A DNA stretch of 64,000 nt. Source: Methylopumilus sp947499625. Its GTDB lineage: Bacteria > Pseudomonadota > Gammaproteobacteria > Burkholderiales > Methylophilaceae. This document shows, piece after piece, positions 25,459 to 34,494 of this stretch; the first letter of the stretch is position 1; each line of letters begins with the position of its first letter. Position numbers and translations under genes: made by a program. The notes under the pieces were generated by a model, which saw only the letters and a program-made list of their open reading frames with translations, did no database searches and had not been told where the DNA came from. Location: positions 620,001-684,000 of the forward strand of contig OZ248397.1 of the NCBI GenBank assembly GCA_965234475.1. Direction: 5' to 3'.

Positions 25459-25509
25459 AATTGTTAGTATGTTATAGAATAGAAATCTTTAATAGATAAG
25501 GTGAGTTTT

Positions 25510-26265
25510 ATGTTTGGTATTATTGGTGGTACAGGCTTAGCTTCAATTCAAGAGCTAAAAGTTGTAAAGCGTGAATTTGTAAGGACGCCTTACGGAGAAC
25601 CATCTCAACCACTCATTTTTGGAACTTTGTCAGATAAAAATGTTGTTTTCTTAGCTCGTCACGGTTCAGGTCATACGATACCACCCCATGAAATTAATTA
25701 TCGCGCCAACATATGGGCATTACAATCAGTCGGTGTTACAAAAATAATTTCAGTAGCAACCGTCGGTGTGATTGATGACAAAGTAAAGCCCGGGACTATA
25801 TGTATTCCAAACCAGATCATTGATTACACTTATGGACGTAAAAATACTTATTTTGATGGTGCTGAAATGCCAGTGAAGCATATTGATTTTACTTATCCTT
25901 ATGACGAGCCTTTGAGAAAAGCTATTCTTAATATCGCTCAGTCTTCTTTAAATTCAATCATAGCTGATGGTGTGTATGCTGCTGTTCAGGGACCAAGACT
26001 AGAAACAGCTGCTGAGATTAATCGTCTTGAGAAGGATGGAGTCTATATAGTCGGCATGACGGGAATGCCAGAAGCTGTTCTAGCAAAAGAACTCAATATG
26101 GCTTATGCGGCAATATGTCCTATGGTGAATCATGCTGCCGGAAGAGGACAGAGTAAAAATGCTATTTCATTCTCTAGTATCAATGAGCTTTGTGATAACG
26201 ATGTGTGCCGTCTCATGATGACGGATGTGGTTAAGCTTATTCAAGAAGTTATTTTAAAAAATTAA
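25510..26265 (+). CDS. S-methyl-5'-thioinosine/thioadenosine phosphorylase
   Basis: Phosphorolysis of methylthio-nucleosides produced by polyamine or autoinducer synthesis. The 251-residue protein has FGIIGGTGLAS at the N-terminus, RHGSGHTIPPHEINYRAN in the phosphate-binding region and GMTGMPEAVLAKEL in the substrate site. A GTG at 25501 would extend it by three residues, but that GTG lies inside the likely ribosome-binding site AAGGTGAG, so ATG at 25510 is preferred. Betaproteobacterial members with this motif are usually annotated as thioinosine phosphorylases; whether it prefers the inosine or adenosine form is uncertain. Confidence 0.85.
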   Translation: MFGIIGGTGLASIQELKVVKREFVRTPYGEPSQPLIFGTLSDKNVVFLARHGSGHTIPPHEINYRANIWALQSVGVTKIISVATVGVIDDKVKPGTICIPNQIIDYTYGRKNTYFDGAEMPVKHIDFTYPYDEPLRKAILNIAQSSLNSIIADGVYAAVQGPRLETAAEINRLEKDGVYIVGMTGMPEAVLAKELNMAYAAICPMVNHAAGRGQSKNAISFSSINELCDNDVCRLMMTDVVKLIQEVILKN

Positions 26266-26799
26266 ATGGCTATTAGACAAGTATTAAAAATGGGGGACCC
26301 ATTGCTCTTGAATGTCGCAGAGCCGGTTCATGATTTCAAAAGCCAAGCTTTAAGAGATCTCATTGAAGATATGCAAGATACGATGCATGCTTTGAACGGT
26401 GCAGGTCTTGCAGCACCTCAAATTGGTGTTAGCTTAAGGGTTGTTATCTTTGGTGTAGAAAAAACACCAAGGTACCCAGATGCAGAAGAGGTACCTTACA
26501 CTATTTTAATTAATCCAAAACTCACTTTCATTGATGAAGAAATAGAAGAAGGGTGGGAAGGATGTCTTTCCGTTCCTGGTATGAGAGGGTTAGTGCCAAG
26601 ATTTAAAAATCTTCACTATCAAGGTTATGATTTGAATCACAATCCTATTGATCGCAAAGTGAGTGACTTTCATGCGAGAGTTGTTCAGCATGAGTGTGAT
26701 CATCTAGATGGCGTTCTGTATCCAATGAGAATTGAGGATTTGAGTAATTTTGGATTTTCTGAGGTTTTATTCCCCGATTCAGACCTTCAAGATGATTAA
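26266..26799 (+). CDS. def: Peptide deformylase
   Basis: Removes the formyl group from nascent proteins. The 177 residues hold the three metal-site motifs: GAGLAAPQIG at 45-54, EGCLS at 98-102 with the metal cysteine, and HECDH at 142-146. Its ATG follows the phosphorylase stop with no gap. The usual partner fmt is not next to it; a tRNA gene follows instead. It is therefore a displaced or second copy of the common def-fmt arrangement. Confidence 0.95.
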   Translation: MAIRQVLKMGDPLLLNVAEPVHDFKSQALRDLIEDMQDTMHALNGAGLAAPQIGVSLRVVIFGVEKTPRYPDAEEVPYTILINPKLTFIDEEIEEGWEGCLSVPGMRGLVPRFKNLHYQGYDLNHNPIDRKVSDFHARVVQHECDHLDGVLYPMRIEDLSNFGFSEVLFPDSDLQDD

Positions 26800-26803
26800 A
26801 GGT

Positions 26804-26809
26804 TATGAT
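26804..26809 (+). promoter_or_regulatory. -10-like element before tRNA-Ser
   Basis: TATGAT lies 14 bases before the mature tRNA 5' end, between the def stop and the tRNA. A convincing -35 box is not visible. Confidence 0.3.
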
Positions 26810-26823
26810 AGAATTCTCGCTCC

Positions 26824-26913
26824 GGAAGAGTGGCTGAGCGGTTTAAGGCAGCGGTCTTGAAAACCGTCGAGGGTTCATCCCCTCCGTGAGTTCGAATCTC
26901 ACCTCTTCCGCCA
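26824..26913 (+). tRNA. tRNA-Ser (anticodon TGA)
   Basis: A 90-base class II tRNA. The acceptor stem is GGAAGAG (26824-26830) with CTCTTCC, then G73 and an encoded CCA at 26911-26913. The anticodon loop CTTGAAA gives TGA, reading UCA codons. A long variable arm (GAGGGTTCATCCCCTC) and the T arm GTGAG-TTCGAAT-CTCAC follow. Confidence 0.97.
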
Positions 26914-26924
26914 TTTATTCCAGT

Positions 26925-29117
26925 CTAATCCACTTTAAGTCTATTCTTAATCGCTTTATCATAAACTTCCAGAGATGATTTATACATAACGTCTAAAGTA
27001 AAAGGTCTGTGTATATTTTTCATTTGATTTGTATTGGAAGTTTTCATAATCTTTGACATTGCTTTTGATAAAAGTTCTGGACTCTTAGGTTTAGTTAATA
27101 TAGCTTTTTTGTACCTCCTTAGAGTTTCTGGAATACCTCCGACAGGACAGCTAATAATTGAAAGACCAACAGACATTGCTTGCAATAATGCTTGAGGAAC
27201 GCCTTCATTTGCATAACTTGGCAACACAAAACAATCCATTGCTTGTAAGTAGGGTACGATATTTCGAATATCACCAACAAATTTTATATTCTCAGGGTAA
27301 GAAGAATTTTTAGCTAATTTTTTACAATTTTCCATTTGTGGACCATCACCTATGATGATTAAAGTACATAGTGGATTTTTTAAAAGATTAAAAGCTTCTA
27401 TGAGATCGCTGTGTCCCTTCCATGACCTTAATGTTGCCGCAATACCAAAAATGAAATTTTTCTGCGAAAGTTTTAGTGATTTTCTTTGTTGTATTTTATT
27501 GCCAGGTACAAAAATATCAGTATCGATTCCAGTCGGAACAGAAATGGTGGGGATGCGAACAAATTTATCTTGAGTTAAATCATTTTTTATAGATTCACTC
27601 GTTGTCATGATTGATTCAGAACCATTGTTATAAAGCCATCTGGAAGATATATTTCTATGAACATGAGTACTTATATGTCTTGTTCTTACAATTACCGGTT
27701 TTATATTTAAGGTTAACCGAGCTAAAGCTGAAAGCCAATGATCAGTGCTTGAATGGCAAGAAATAACGTCTGGATTTACTTCCTTAATAAGTTTTCTTAA
27801 AGAGAGTAAATGAGCAATTCTCTTTTTTTGAAGTTTAATGCCTTCGCAACTTACCCCATAAAGATGCGCTCGCTTAGCAATCAAACTACTTTTATCTGCT
27901 GCGATAATGACTTCATGCCCATATTTAGAAAATATCTTTGCTTCAGTGAGGACTCGAATTTCTTGACCACCCCAGCCCAATGAAGACTCTGTGTATAAAA
28001 CTTTAATTTTCTTTTTATTTAGTAATTCATTGTACAAATCAAGCCATTCTTTATTCTTAAGCTTTAAGTCAAAGACTTTGGCTGCCTTTAAAGCATTTTT
28101 TGAAAAAAACTTTCTTTTTTCCCAGGCTTTCATTAAAGCATCTGCAATACTATATTTATCTTTCTCGCAAATGACGCCAGCAAAATTCTTTTCAATGTGA
28201 GGGGCTAAACCAACATCTTTTGTTAGGACAATAGGAAGTGCGGAACATAACGCCTCAAGAGCCGCATTAGGAAGGCTGTCATACAAAGAGGGGAGGCAAA
28301 ATATATCAGACGCATCTAAATATTTTTGGATATCATCCTGAGGTCCGGTAATAAGTATGTTGTGTCCGCGGGCAAGATCTCTTAGTTGTTCGATTTTCTT
28401 ATCCTGACCAACAATAATGGCTTGAAATTTTGGAAGCAATTTAATAGCCTCAACAAGTTCAAAGGTACCTTTCCTTTCAAACCCTGATCCCACAAAAAGA
28501 ACGACAGGCAATGCTGGATCAAGCGCTAATTTTTTCTTGGATGCTACTTTTTTTGAAGCCGATGCCGGATGAAATGATTCAATATTGATTCCATTTTCGA
28601 TCACTCTTATGCGTGATTGGGGTACTTTGTAGTATTCAGATAATTCATTTTTAACGAGCTCGCTATTTGCGACATAAAAAAGATTGGCATCTTCGGACAT
28701 CTCTTTTTCGATACGAATAATTTTTTGGTGGTAGGGGTCAATGTTAAGCCACATCTTTTTGTACCAAGGGCTAATATTCTTAATTCTATCGACCCAGGCT
28801 GCATGGATGCCGTCACCTAGTCTATAAATATCAACTCCCATTAATCTTTCGTGTGATTGAATAAGATCAAAATGATTTGTGGCAATGATTCTTTTAACAG
28901 AACCTTGGAAACTTAAAAATCTAGAAAATCTAAAAAATCCTCTAGATTTTGCTTCTAGCCATGGGATATCTTTTGAGCGATTAGCATTTCTTTTCCATTG
29001 CTCAGAAATAATAAAAAATTTAATACCGAGCGTACTCAAACTTGATGATGTTCTTAGAATAAAATTTTCTGCACCACCAAATGGCGTGAACTTTCTTCTA
29101 ATGATTGCTATTTTCAT
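26925..29117 (-). CDS. Double-domain GT4 glycosyltransferase (two GT-B units in one protein)
   Basis: A 730-residue protein made of two complete family 4 glycosyltransferase units. Unit 1 spans about 1-368: it starts KIAIIRRKFTPFGGAENF and has VLFVGSGFERKGT (about 206-218) and LPSLYDSLPNAALEAL (about 275-290), with RLGDGIHAAWV resembling WaaG-like core transferases. Unit 2 spans about 371-730: it restarts with IKVLYTESSLGWGGQE and has FIFGIAATLRSWKGH and LPSYANEGVPQALLQAM. The linker is only a few lysines. It probably adds two successive sugars to lipopolysaccharide. The frame is continuous, so this is a fusion rather than an annotation artefact. Sugar identities are unknown. Confidence 0.8.
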   Translation of the reverse strand: MKIAIIRRKFTPFGGAENFILRTSSSLSTLGIKFFIISEQWKRNANRSKDIPWLEAKSRGFFRFSRFLSFQGSVKRIIATNHFDLIQSHERLMGVDIYRLGDGIHAAWVDRIKNISPWYKKMWLNIDPYHQKIIRIEKEMSEDANLFYVANSELVKNELSEYYKVPQSRIRVIENGINIESFHPASASKKVASKKKLALDPALPVVLFVGSGFERKGTFELVEAIKLLPKFQAIIVGQDKKIEQLRDLARGHNILITGPQDDIQKYLDASDIFCLPSLYDSLPNAALEALCSALPIVLTKDVGLAPHIEKNFAGVICEKDKYSIADALMKAWEKRKFFSKNALKAAKVFDLKLKNKEWLDLYNELLNKKKIKVLYTESSLGWGGQEIRVLTEAKIFSKYGHEVIIAADKSSLIAKRAHLYGVSCEGIKLQKKRIAHLLSLRKLIKEVNPDVISCHSSTDHWLSALARLTLNIKPVIVRTRHISTHVHRNISSRWLYNNGSESIMTTSESIKNDLTQDKFVRIPTISVPTGIDTDIFVPGNKIQQRKSLKLSQKNFIFGIAATLRSWKGHSDLIEAFNLLKNPLCTLIIIGDGPQMENCKKLAKNSSYPENIKFVGDIRNIVPYLQAMDCFVLPSYANEGVPQALLQAMSVGLSIISCPVGGIPETLRRYKKAILTKPKSPELLSKAMSKIMKTSNTNQMKNIHRPFTLDVMYKSSLEVYDKAIKNRLKVD

Positions 29118-29144
29118 TATGACGATGTCGTATGTGAAATTTTA

Positions 29145-29150
29145 ATTATA
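29145..29150 (-). promoter_or_regulatory. -10-like TATAAT before the double glycosyltransferase
   Basis: A perfect TATAAT on the minus strand, 27 bases before the start codon at 29117 and just after the glnD stop. It suggests the glycosyltransferase can be transcribed separately from map-glnD. No -35 match is clear. Confidence 0.4.
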
Positions 29151-29163
29151 CGTGATTGAGATA

Positions 29164-31722
29164 TCATGCTATGGCTGCATTCAATTTTTTGACTAAATCG
29201 TTTATCTTTTTTTCATTCATTTTTAAATGATTTTTATAAGTAATTAAGAATGTATCTTCAGCGCGTGATCCTAGTGTATTTATTTTTGCGTGATTAATAG
29301 ATATTTCTTCTTTTGATAATTGTTCAGATATAAGACTTAAGAGACCATTTCTATCATCTGTAATAACCTCTAATTGGTATATAGGTGATTGTTCAATTTG
29401 TAGAATAGAAATTTTTGTATCAAATATATGGTAAGTAGCTTGTCGGCTTCGTTCAGATAGTTTTATTGCCTTACTTTCCGTCTCTTCTTCTAATCGACTA
29501 GTTAATTCTTTTTCTATAAATTTAAATAGACCTTCATAACTTACTGATTTTGGATTGGCATCAAGGAGGTCAAAAAGATTAAGGGCATAATCATGTTGCG
29601 TCGTAAATATTTTGGCTGCTACTACGTTATATCCAATTTCATCAAAAAAACGACATGTTTTATTAAAAATGCGTGCTGAATTTTTTTGGTAAATAAGAAC
29701 TTCAATACCTTCCCCATTTGGGCGATGCCTTACTCGAATGATCGGCTTTTTAGGTGCTGTATGTGAAAATAAAAGTCTTGTCTGCCAAGCAATTTCTTCT
29801 TCCGTGTATTTATAAAAATAGTTTTCACCAAGGCTTTTCCACAGGATTTTGTAATGATGACTGCTAATATTATAGGTTTCTAAAATGGATGCTGCTCTTA
29901 CTTTGCGTTTTGTAATTGAATCTGCATGAGATAGATTATCTTGCTCTAAATAATTTAATGTATATTGAAAAAGATTTTTAAGGAGTGTTGCTTTCCACTG
30001 ATTCCAGATATATGGACTTGTAGCTCTTATGTCTGCCACTGTTAAAAGATAAAGTGAGATCAAGTTTTCTTTACTCATGACTTTTTCTGCAAATACCTGA
30101 ATCACTTTGGGGTCTGACAAATCTAATTTTTGTGCTGTATGAGACATAATGAGATGAGATTTGACGAGCCACTTGATAAGTGATTGATCATTCACTGGCA
30201 AATGGTTCAGTTTAGAAAATGCCTCGACATCTTTCGCTCCTAATTCAGAATGGTCGCCACCACGACCTTTTGCAATATCATGAAAAAGGGCTGCTAGATA
30301 TAAAATATGTTTCTGCGTGTAGTCCTTAAATAAGTTATAGCAGTCAGGGAATTCATGTTTCAATTCTTCTTTAGAAAATCTTCTTAAATTACGGATAACA
30401 TTTAGAATATGCTCATCTACTGTATAAATATGAAATAGATCATGCTGCATTTGACTTACTATTTTTCCGAATGCAGGAATGTATGCTCCAATCAGATTAC
30501 ATTTATTCATGATTCGAAGTGATCGATTGACCTTGTCATTTGACTTTAAGATCGATAAAAATTTATCTTGCTGTTTCTTATCTTTTCTAAATGGCGAATT
30601 TATTCTTTTTGCCGCATCATGTAAAAGCATCATTAGGTTTGGCCCTAAGGATTTTAGTTTGCTATATTTTTGGAAAGTGATAAATACATCAAACATATAG
30701 GGTGTGATATCACGACTAACAAAACGGGGGCTGATTTCTAGCCAGCCATTCATGTTGATTAGAATTTTGTTATCTGGAATTTGGGTTACTTTTTGAATTT
30801 TTTTAGGGTGCAGTTTCTTTAAAAGTACTTCATTAATAAATGTGATGAAATTGATGGACTCATAAACGTCTCTCATGAGTAATTCACTTCTTTTTTTATG
30901 AACAGTTTTTTTGTATTTCAATAACAAAGCTAATTGATTTTGGTAGTCAAAGAGCAGTCTATCTTCACTTTGTTTGGCACTAATATGTAGAAGAATTCTT
31001 AAATTTTTAAAGAAGAGATCAGCCTTGATAAGCTTTCGGTAGTTTTGCGTATCAAGATATTTCTTTTGTTTTAAATTTTCTATTGAGAATTTAGAAATAA
31101 AACTCTTTCCAATCCATTGAATCATTTGAAGGTCTCTTAAACCACCAGGACTTTCTTTGATATTTGGTTCTAATTGATAAGCAGATTGGTTGTACTTTAA
31201 ATGCCTATGATCTTGTTCTTTTAACTTAGCTTCATAAAATTGGGCTGGGTTGATACTGTCATGAATTATTATCTTTAAATGCTTATAAAGCGTTTTGTCG
31301 CCATCAAGATATCTACTTTCAAGAAGGTTTGTATGGACCGTAACATCTTTTTTAATTTCCCTTTTCGTATCGTCGAGATTACGAACGCTATGACTGATTC
31401 TTAAGCCAGTGTCCCAAGCTAAGGTAATAAATTGTTCTATTTTTTGATCAAGTGAGTGATTAACTTTTTTTGGGATTAGGATTAATAAATCTACATCTGA
31501 GAAGGGAAAAAGCTCTTGGCGACCATATCCGCCACATGCGATCAGCGAGGCGTCATCTTTAAACATAAGTGCTTGCCAGAGCTTATTTAATATTTGATCG
31601 ACTAATAAAGAGTGAGCTGCTAGGTAAGACTGACTATCTCTTTTTTTTAAAAATAGCTTAATGAGATTTAACTCATTTAAAACTAATTCTTTCTTTAAGC
31701 TGAGTATTTCTTTTTGAATCAA
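29164..31722 (-). CDS. glnD: Bifunctional [protein-PII] uridylyltransferase / uridylyl-removing enzyme
   Basis: The nitrogen-status sensor that uridylylates PII when glutamine is low and reverses this when it is high. The 852 residues contain the nucleotidyltransferase signature GGYGRQEL at 64-71 with DVD at 76-78, an HD hydrolase domain (HDIAKGRGGDHSELG near 477-491), and two C-terminal ACT domains (about 685-765 and 775-850) that would bind glutamine. The gene follows map by 3 bases on the minus strand, a conserved proteobacterial pairing. Confidence 0.95.
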   Translation of the reverse strand: MIQKEILSLKKELVLNELNLIKLFLKKRDSQSYLAAHSLLVDQILNKLWQALMFKDDASLIACGGYGRQELFPFSDVDLLILIPKKVNHSLDQKIEQFITLAWDTGLRISHSVRNLDDTKREIKKDVTVHTNLLESRYLDGDKTLYKHLKIIIHDSINPAQFYEAKLKEQDHRHLKYNQSAYQLEPNIKESPGGLRDLQMIQWIGKSFISKFSIENLKQKKYLDTQNYRKLIKADLFFKNLRILLHISAKQSEDRLLFDYQNQLALLLKYKKTVHKKRSELLMRDVYESINFITFINEVLLKKLHPKKIQKVTQIPDNKILINMNGWLEISPRFVSRDITPYMFDVFITFQKYSKLKSLGPNLMMLLHDAAKRINSPFRKDKKQQDKFLSILKSNDKVNRSLRIMNKCNLIGAYIPAFGKIVSQMQHDLFHIYTVDEHILNVIRNLRRFSKEELKHEFPDCYNLFKDYTQKHILYLAALFHDIAKGRGGDHSELGAKDVEAFSKLNHLPVNDQSLIKWLVKSHLIMSHTAQKLDLSDPKVIQVFAEKVMSKENLISLYLLTVADIRATSPYIWNQWKATLLKNLFQYTLNYLEQDNLSHADSITKRKVRAASILETYNISSHHYKILWKSLGENYFYKYTEEEIAWQTRLLFSHTAPKKPIIRVRHRPNGEGIEVLIYQKNSARIFNKTCRFFDEIGYNVVAAKIFTTQHDYALNLFDLLDANPKSVSYEGLFKFIEKELTSRLEEETESKAIKLSERSRQATYHIFDTKISILQIEQSPIYQLEVITDDRNGLLSLISEQLSKEEISINHAKINTLGSRAEDTFLITYKNHLKMNEKKINDLVKKLNAAIA

Positions 31723-31725
31723 GAT

Positions 31726-32526
31726 TTAATTAACAAACACTGGGGGAGAAGGTGTTTTTTCAGACACTGTAAGAACTTCATAGCTAGTTTCAGTAACTAA
31801 GATTGTATGTTCCCATTGTGCTGATAGGCTTCGATCTTTAGTGACGATAGTCCACCCATCAGGCATTTGTTTAATGTCTCTTTTACCTGCGTTAATCATA
31901 GGTTCAATTGTAAAAATCATACCTGCTTCTAAAGTAAGGCCTGTGTCAGGCTTTCCATAATGAAGGACTTGAGGTTCTTCATGAAAGCGTTTGCCAATAC
32001 CATGGCCACAAAATTCCCGCACAATACTAAATCCATTTTTTTCAGCAAAGTCTTGAATGACAAATCCGATATCGCCCAATTTAGCCCCTGGCTTAACTTT
32101 TTGAATACCAAGCCACATGGCTTCATAAGTGAGCTTACATAAACGCTTAGCTTGGATAGAAGTGTCACCCAAGAGAAACATACGACTGGTGTCCCCATGG
32201 AAACCATCCTTAATAACCGTAATATCTATATTTACAATATCACCATCTTTAAGGGCCTTTGGGCCTGGGACACCGTGACAAATTTGATGGTTAATGGAGG
32301 TACAAATTGATTTTGGATAGGGGGTATGTCCGTCTGGGGCATAATTTAATGGAGCAGGGATTGTTTTTTGTACTTTGACCATGAAGTCATGACAAAGCCT
32401 GTCAATTTCTTCAGTGGTAATACCTGGATTAACAAAAGGCGTAATATAATCAAGTACTTCTGATGCTAACTTACCAGCAATACGCATTTTTTCGATTTCT
32501 TGGAAATTTTTGATGTGTATTGTCAT
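31726..32526 (-). CDS. map: Methionine aminopeptidase, type I
   Basis: Removes the N-terminal methionine after deformylation. The 266 residues have all five metal ligands of the pita-bread fold: D101, D112, H175 (in CGHGIGKRFHEEP), E208 and E239. Length and lack of an N-terminal extension fit type Ia. It is divergent from rpsB, a common arrangement in proteobacteria, and leads into glnD. Confidence 0.96.
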   Translation of the reverse strand: MTIHIKNFQEIEKMRIAGKLASEVLDYITPFVNPGITTEEIDRLCHDFMVKVQKTIPAPLNYAPDGHTPYPKSICTSINHQICHGVPGPKALKDGDIVNIDITVIKDGFHGDTSRMFLLGDTSIQAKRLCKLTYEAMWLGIQKVKPGAKLGDIGFVIQDFAEKNGFSIVREFCGHGIGKRFHEEPQVLHYGKPDTGLTLEAGMIFTIEPMINAGKRDIKQMPDGWTIVTKDRSLSAQWEHTILVTETSYEVLTVSEKTPSPPVFVN

Positions 32527-32565
32527 GATTACTACGTTTATATTTCGTTTGGGCTTGATATTTCG

Positions 32566-32574
32566 TGCTATTAT
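32566..32574 (+). promoter_or_regulatory. Extended -10 promoter of rpsB-tsf
   Basis: TGCTATTAT is an extended -10 (TG-n-TATTAT) about 115 bases before the rpsB start in the map-rpsB divergent spacer, followed by a GC-rich AGCGCGC. No consensus -35 is evident, as is common with extended -10 promoters. Confidence 0.5.
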
Positions 32575-32581
32575 AGCGCGC

Positions 32582-32660
32582 TTCTTCAGGGTTCTTGAAG
32601 AAATAATTTTGCATTACCTAACGTTAGGGTGTCTATGAAAATAGATGTAATTAGGTGATG
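32582..32660 (+). promoter_or_regulatory. Structured rpsB leader with alternative pairings
   Basis: First stem: TTCTTCA (32582-32588) with TGAAGAA (32596-32602). Next comes a perfect 12-base palindrome CCTAACGTTAGG (32617-32628). The strand CATTACCTAA (32612-32621) can instead pair with TTAGGTGATG (32651-32660) over ten positions with one G-U, which would exclude the palindrome hairpin. S2-dependent autoregulation of rpsB through a conserved leader is known in gammaproteobacteria. That this leader does the same is inference; the pairings are visible. Confidence 0.5.
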
Positions 32661-32689
32661 TTTTTTAACCCATAACAACGGAGTCAATT

Positions 32690-33442
32690 ATGTCAGTTAC
32701 TATGCGTCAAATGTTAGAAGCGGGGGTCCATTTCGGCCACCAAACCCGTTACTGGAATCCAAGAATGGCACCATACATCTTTGGTGATAGAAATAAAATT
32801 CATATTGTTAACTTAGAAAAAACATTGCCAATGTTTCAAGAGGCTTTGAAATACATCCGCACTCTTGCTGCAAATAAAGGACGTATTCTTTTTGTAGGTA
32901 CTAAAAGACAAGCTCGAGAAATTCTTAAAGAAGAAGCTTCTCGCGCAGGAGTTGCTTACGTCAATCATCGCTGGTTAGGCGGTATGCTCACAAATTTTAA
33001 AACAGTCAGACAGTCTATTAAGCGGCTTAATGATTATGAAGCCATGCTAGAAGATGGAAGCTTACTTAAGTTTAATAAAAAAGAAGCGTTAGGCTACAAG
33101 CGTGACTATGAAAAATTACAACGCTCGATAGGCGGCATTAAGGATATGACAGCACTTCCTGATGCGATCTTTATTATCGATGTAGGCCATGAAAGTGGTG
33201 CTGTCGTTGAAGCTAATAAGCTTGGTATACCTATTATTGGTGTTGTAGACACTAATAATTCACCTGATGATATTTCATATGTCATTCCTGGTAATGACGA
33301 CTCAAGCAGAGCGATTAGACTTTACGCAAGAGGCATGGCTGATGCTGTTTTAGAAGGCAAAAGTCAGGCATTAAACGAACTTGCTAAATCAGTTTCGGCA
33401 GAAGAAGAATTTGTAGAAGTAACTGAGGCAGTTGCTGAGTAA
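32690..33442 (+). CDS. rpsB: 30S ribosomal protein S2
   Basis: S2 sits at the head-body junction of the small subunit. The 250 residues show MRQMLEAGVHFGHQTRYWNP at the start and DAIFIIDVGHESGAVVEANK and GIPIIGVVDTNNSPD later, typical S2 signatures. A strong CGGAG-type site precedes the ATG. It leads the rpsB-tsf unit behind a long leader. A terminator follows, so tsf transcription must involve read-through or its own promoter. Confidence 0.97.
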   Translation: MSVTMRQMLEAGVHFGHQTRYWNPRMAPYIFGDRNKIHIVNLEKTLPMFQEALKYIRTLAANKGRILFVGTKRQAREILKEEASRAGVAYVNHRWLGGMLTNFKTVRQSIKRLNDYEAMLEDGSLLKFNKKEALGYKRDYEKLQRSIGGIKDMTALPDAIFIIDVGHESGAVVEANKLGIPIIGVVDTNNSPDDISYVIPGNDDSSRAIRLYARGMADAVLEGKSQALNELAKSVSAEEEFVEVTEAVAE

Positions 33443-33458
33443 TTGTTAAGTAACCATT

Positions 33459-33484
33459 AAAAAGGGGCTTCATGCCCCTTTTTT
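33459..33484 (+). terminator. Terminator between rpsB and tsf
   Basis: A 9-bp stem (33460-33468 with 33474-33482) around GGGGC/GCCCC, a 5-base loop and a run of six T. In this position it probably sets the ratio of S2 to EF-Ts by partial termination. Confidence 0.85.
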
Positions 33485-33525
33485 AATAATAAGTTTATTC
33501 ATACAGCATTTAAGGAGCAATTAAA

Positions 33526-34401
33526 GTGGCAGAAATAACCGCAAGTATGGTCAAAGACCTTCGTGATCGAACAGACGCACCTATGATGGATTGTAAAAAA
33601 GCACTAACAGAAGCTAACGGCGACAGTGCCCGCGCTGAAGAGATTTTAAGAGTCCGCTTTGGAAATAAAGCAAGTAAGGCTGCTGGAAGATTGGCTGCTG
33701 AAGGTATTGTAGTTGCTTTTGTAGCGAAAGATGGCAAAACAGGAACGCTTCTTGAAGTCAATTCAGAGACAGATTTTTGTGCAAAAAATGAAGATTTTTT
33801 AAAATATACGCATGATCTTATAAGTGCTATCAATGAAAAAAATCCAGCCAATATTGAAGCTTTAACAAGCTTAACTATGTCTTTAGGTAATGCTGAAGAG
33901 GTCAGAGCTCAACTTGTAGGAAAAGTTGGTGAGAATATTACACCACGTCGATTTGTTCGCTATCAAACGACTGGCCAAATTACATGTTACGTTCATAGTG
34001 GAAAAATTGGAGTGCTTTTAGATCTTCAAGGTGGTGACGATGTCTTAGGTAAAGACTTAGCTATGCATATTGCTGCAAATAAACCTAAAGCCCTTAATGC
34101 ATCAGGTATTGATCCCCAATTGATAGAGGTTGAAAAACGTGTTGCAATTGAAAAGGCAAAGGAAGCTGGCAAACCTGAAGCTATGTTGGAAAAAATAGCA
34201 GAAGGTACTGTCCAAAAATTCCTTAAAGAAGTTACTTTATTAAACCAACCTTTCGTCAAAGACGATAAGGTAACTATTGAGCAATTATTAAAGACTAATA
34301 ATGCGACTATTAACGCATTTAGTATTTATTCTGTAGGTGAGGGCATAGAAAAAGCAGTTGTAGATTATGCCGCAGAGGTAGCAGCAGCAGCTAAGGTTTA
34401 A
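33526..34401 (+). CDS. tsf: Elongation factor Ts
   Basis: Nucleotide-exchange factor for EF-Tu. The 291 residues contain RDRTDAPMMDCKKAL near the N-terminus and the TDFCAKNEDF segment that contacts EF-Tu, followed by the core and C-terminal dimerisation parts. The start codon is GTG, with AAGGAG 8 bases upstream and no better alternative. It lies between two intrinsic terminators. Confidence 0.97.
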   Translation: MAEITASMVKDLRDRTDAPMMDCKKALTEANGDSARAEEILRVRFGNKASKAAGRLAAEGIVVAFVAKDGKTGTLLEVNSETDFCAKNEDFLKYTHDLISAINEKNPANIEALTSLTMSLGNAEEVRAQLVGKVGENITPRRFVRYQTTGQITCYVHSGKIGVLLDLQGGDDVLGKDLAMHIAANKPKALNASGIDPQLIEVEKRVAIEKAKEAGKPEAMLEKIAEGTVQKFLKEVTLLNQPFVKDDKVTIEQLLKTNNATINAFSIYSVGEGIEKAVVDYAAEVAAAAKV

Positions 34402-34417
34402 TTCAATAGGCATTTAT

Positions 34418-34450
34418 AAAGGATTGTATGATTTATACAATCCTTTTTTT
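34418..34450 (+). terminator. Intrinsic terminator after tsf
   Basis: A 12-bp stem (34418-34429 with 34435-34446) on AAAGGATTGTAT, a 5-base loop and seven T. It ends the rpsB-tsf unit before pyrH. Confidence 0.9.
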
Positions 34451-34494
34451 ATGTCCTCTAGTTTAAAAATACGTTAAACTTTAAGAAAAAAATT

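Noticed and set aside
33510..33851. 113-codon minus-strand ORF over the tsf start
   Set aside because: Shadow of the EF-Ts reading frame.
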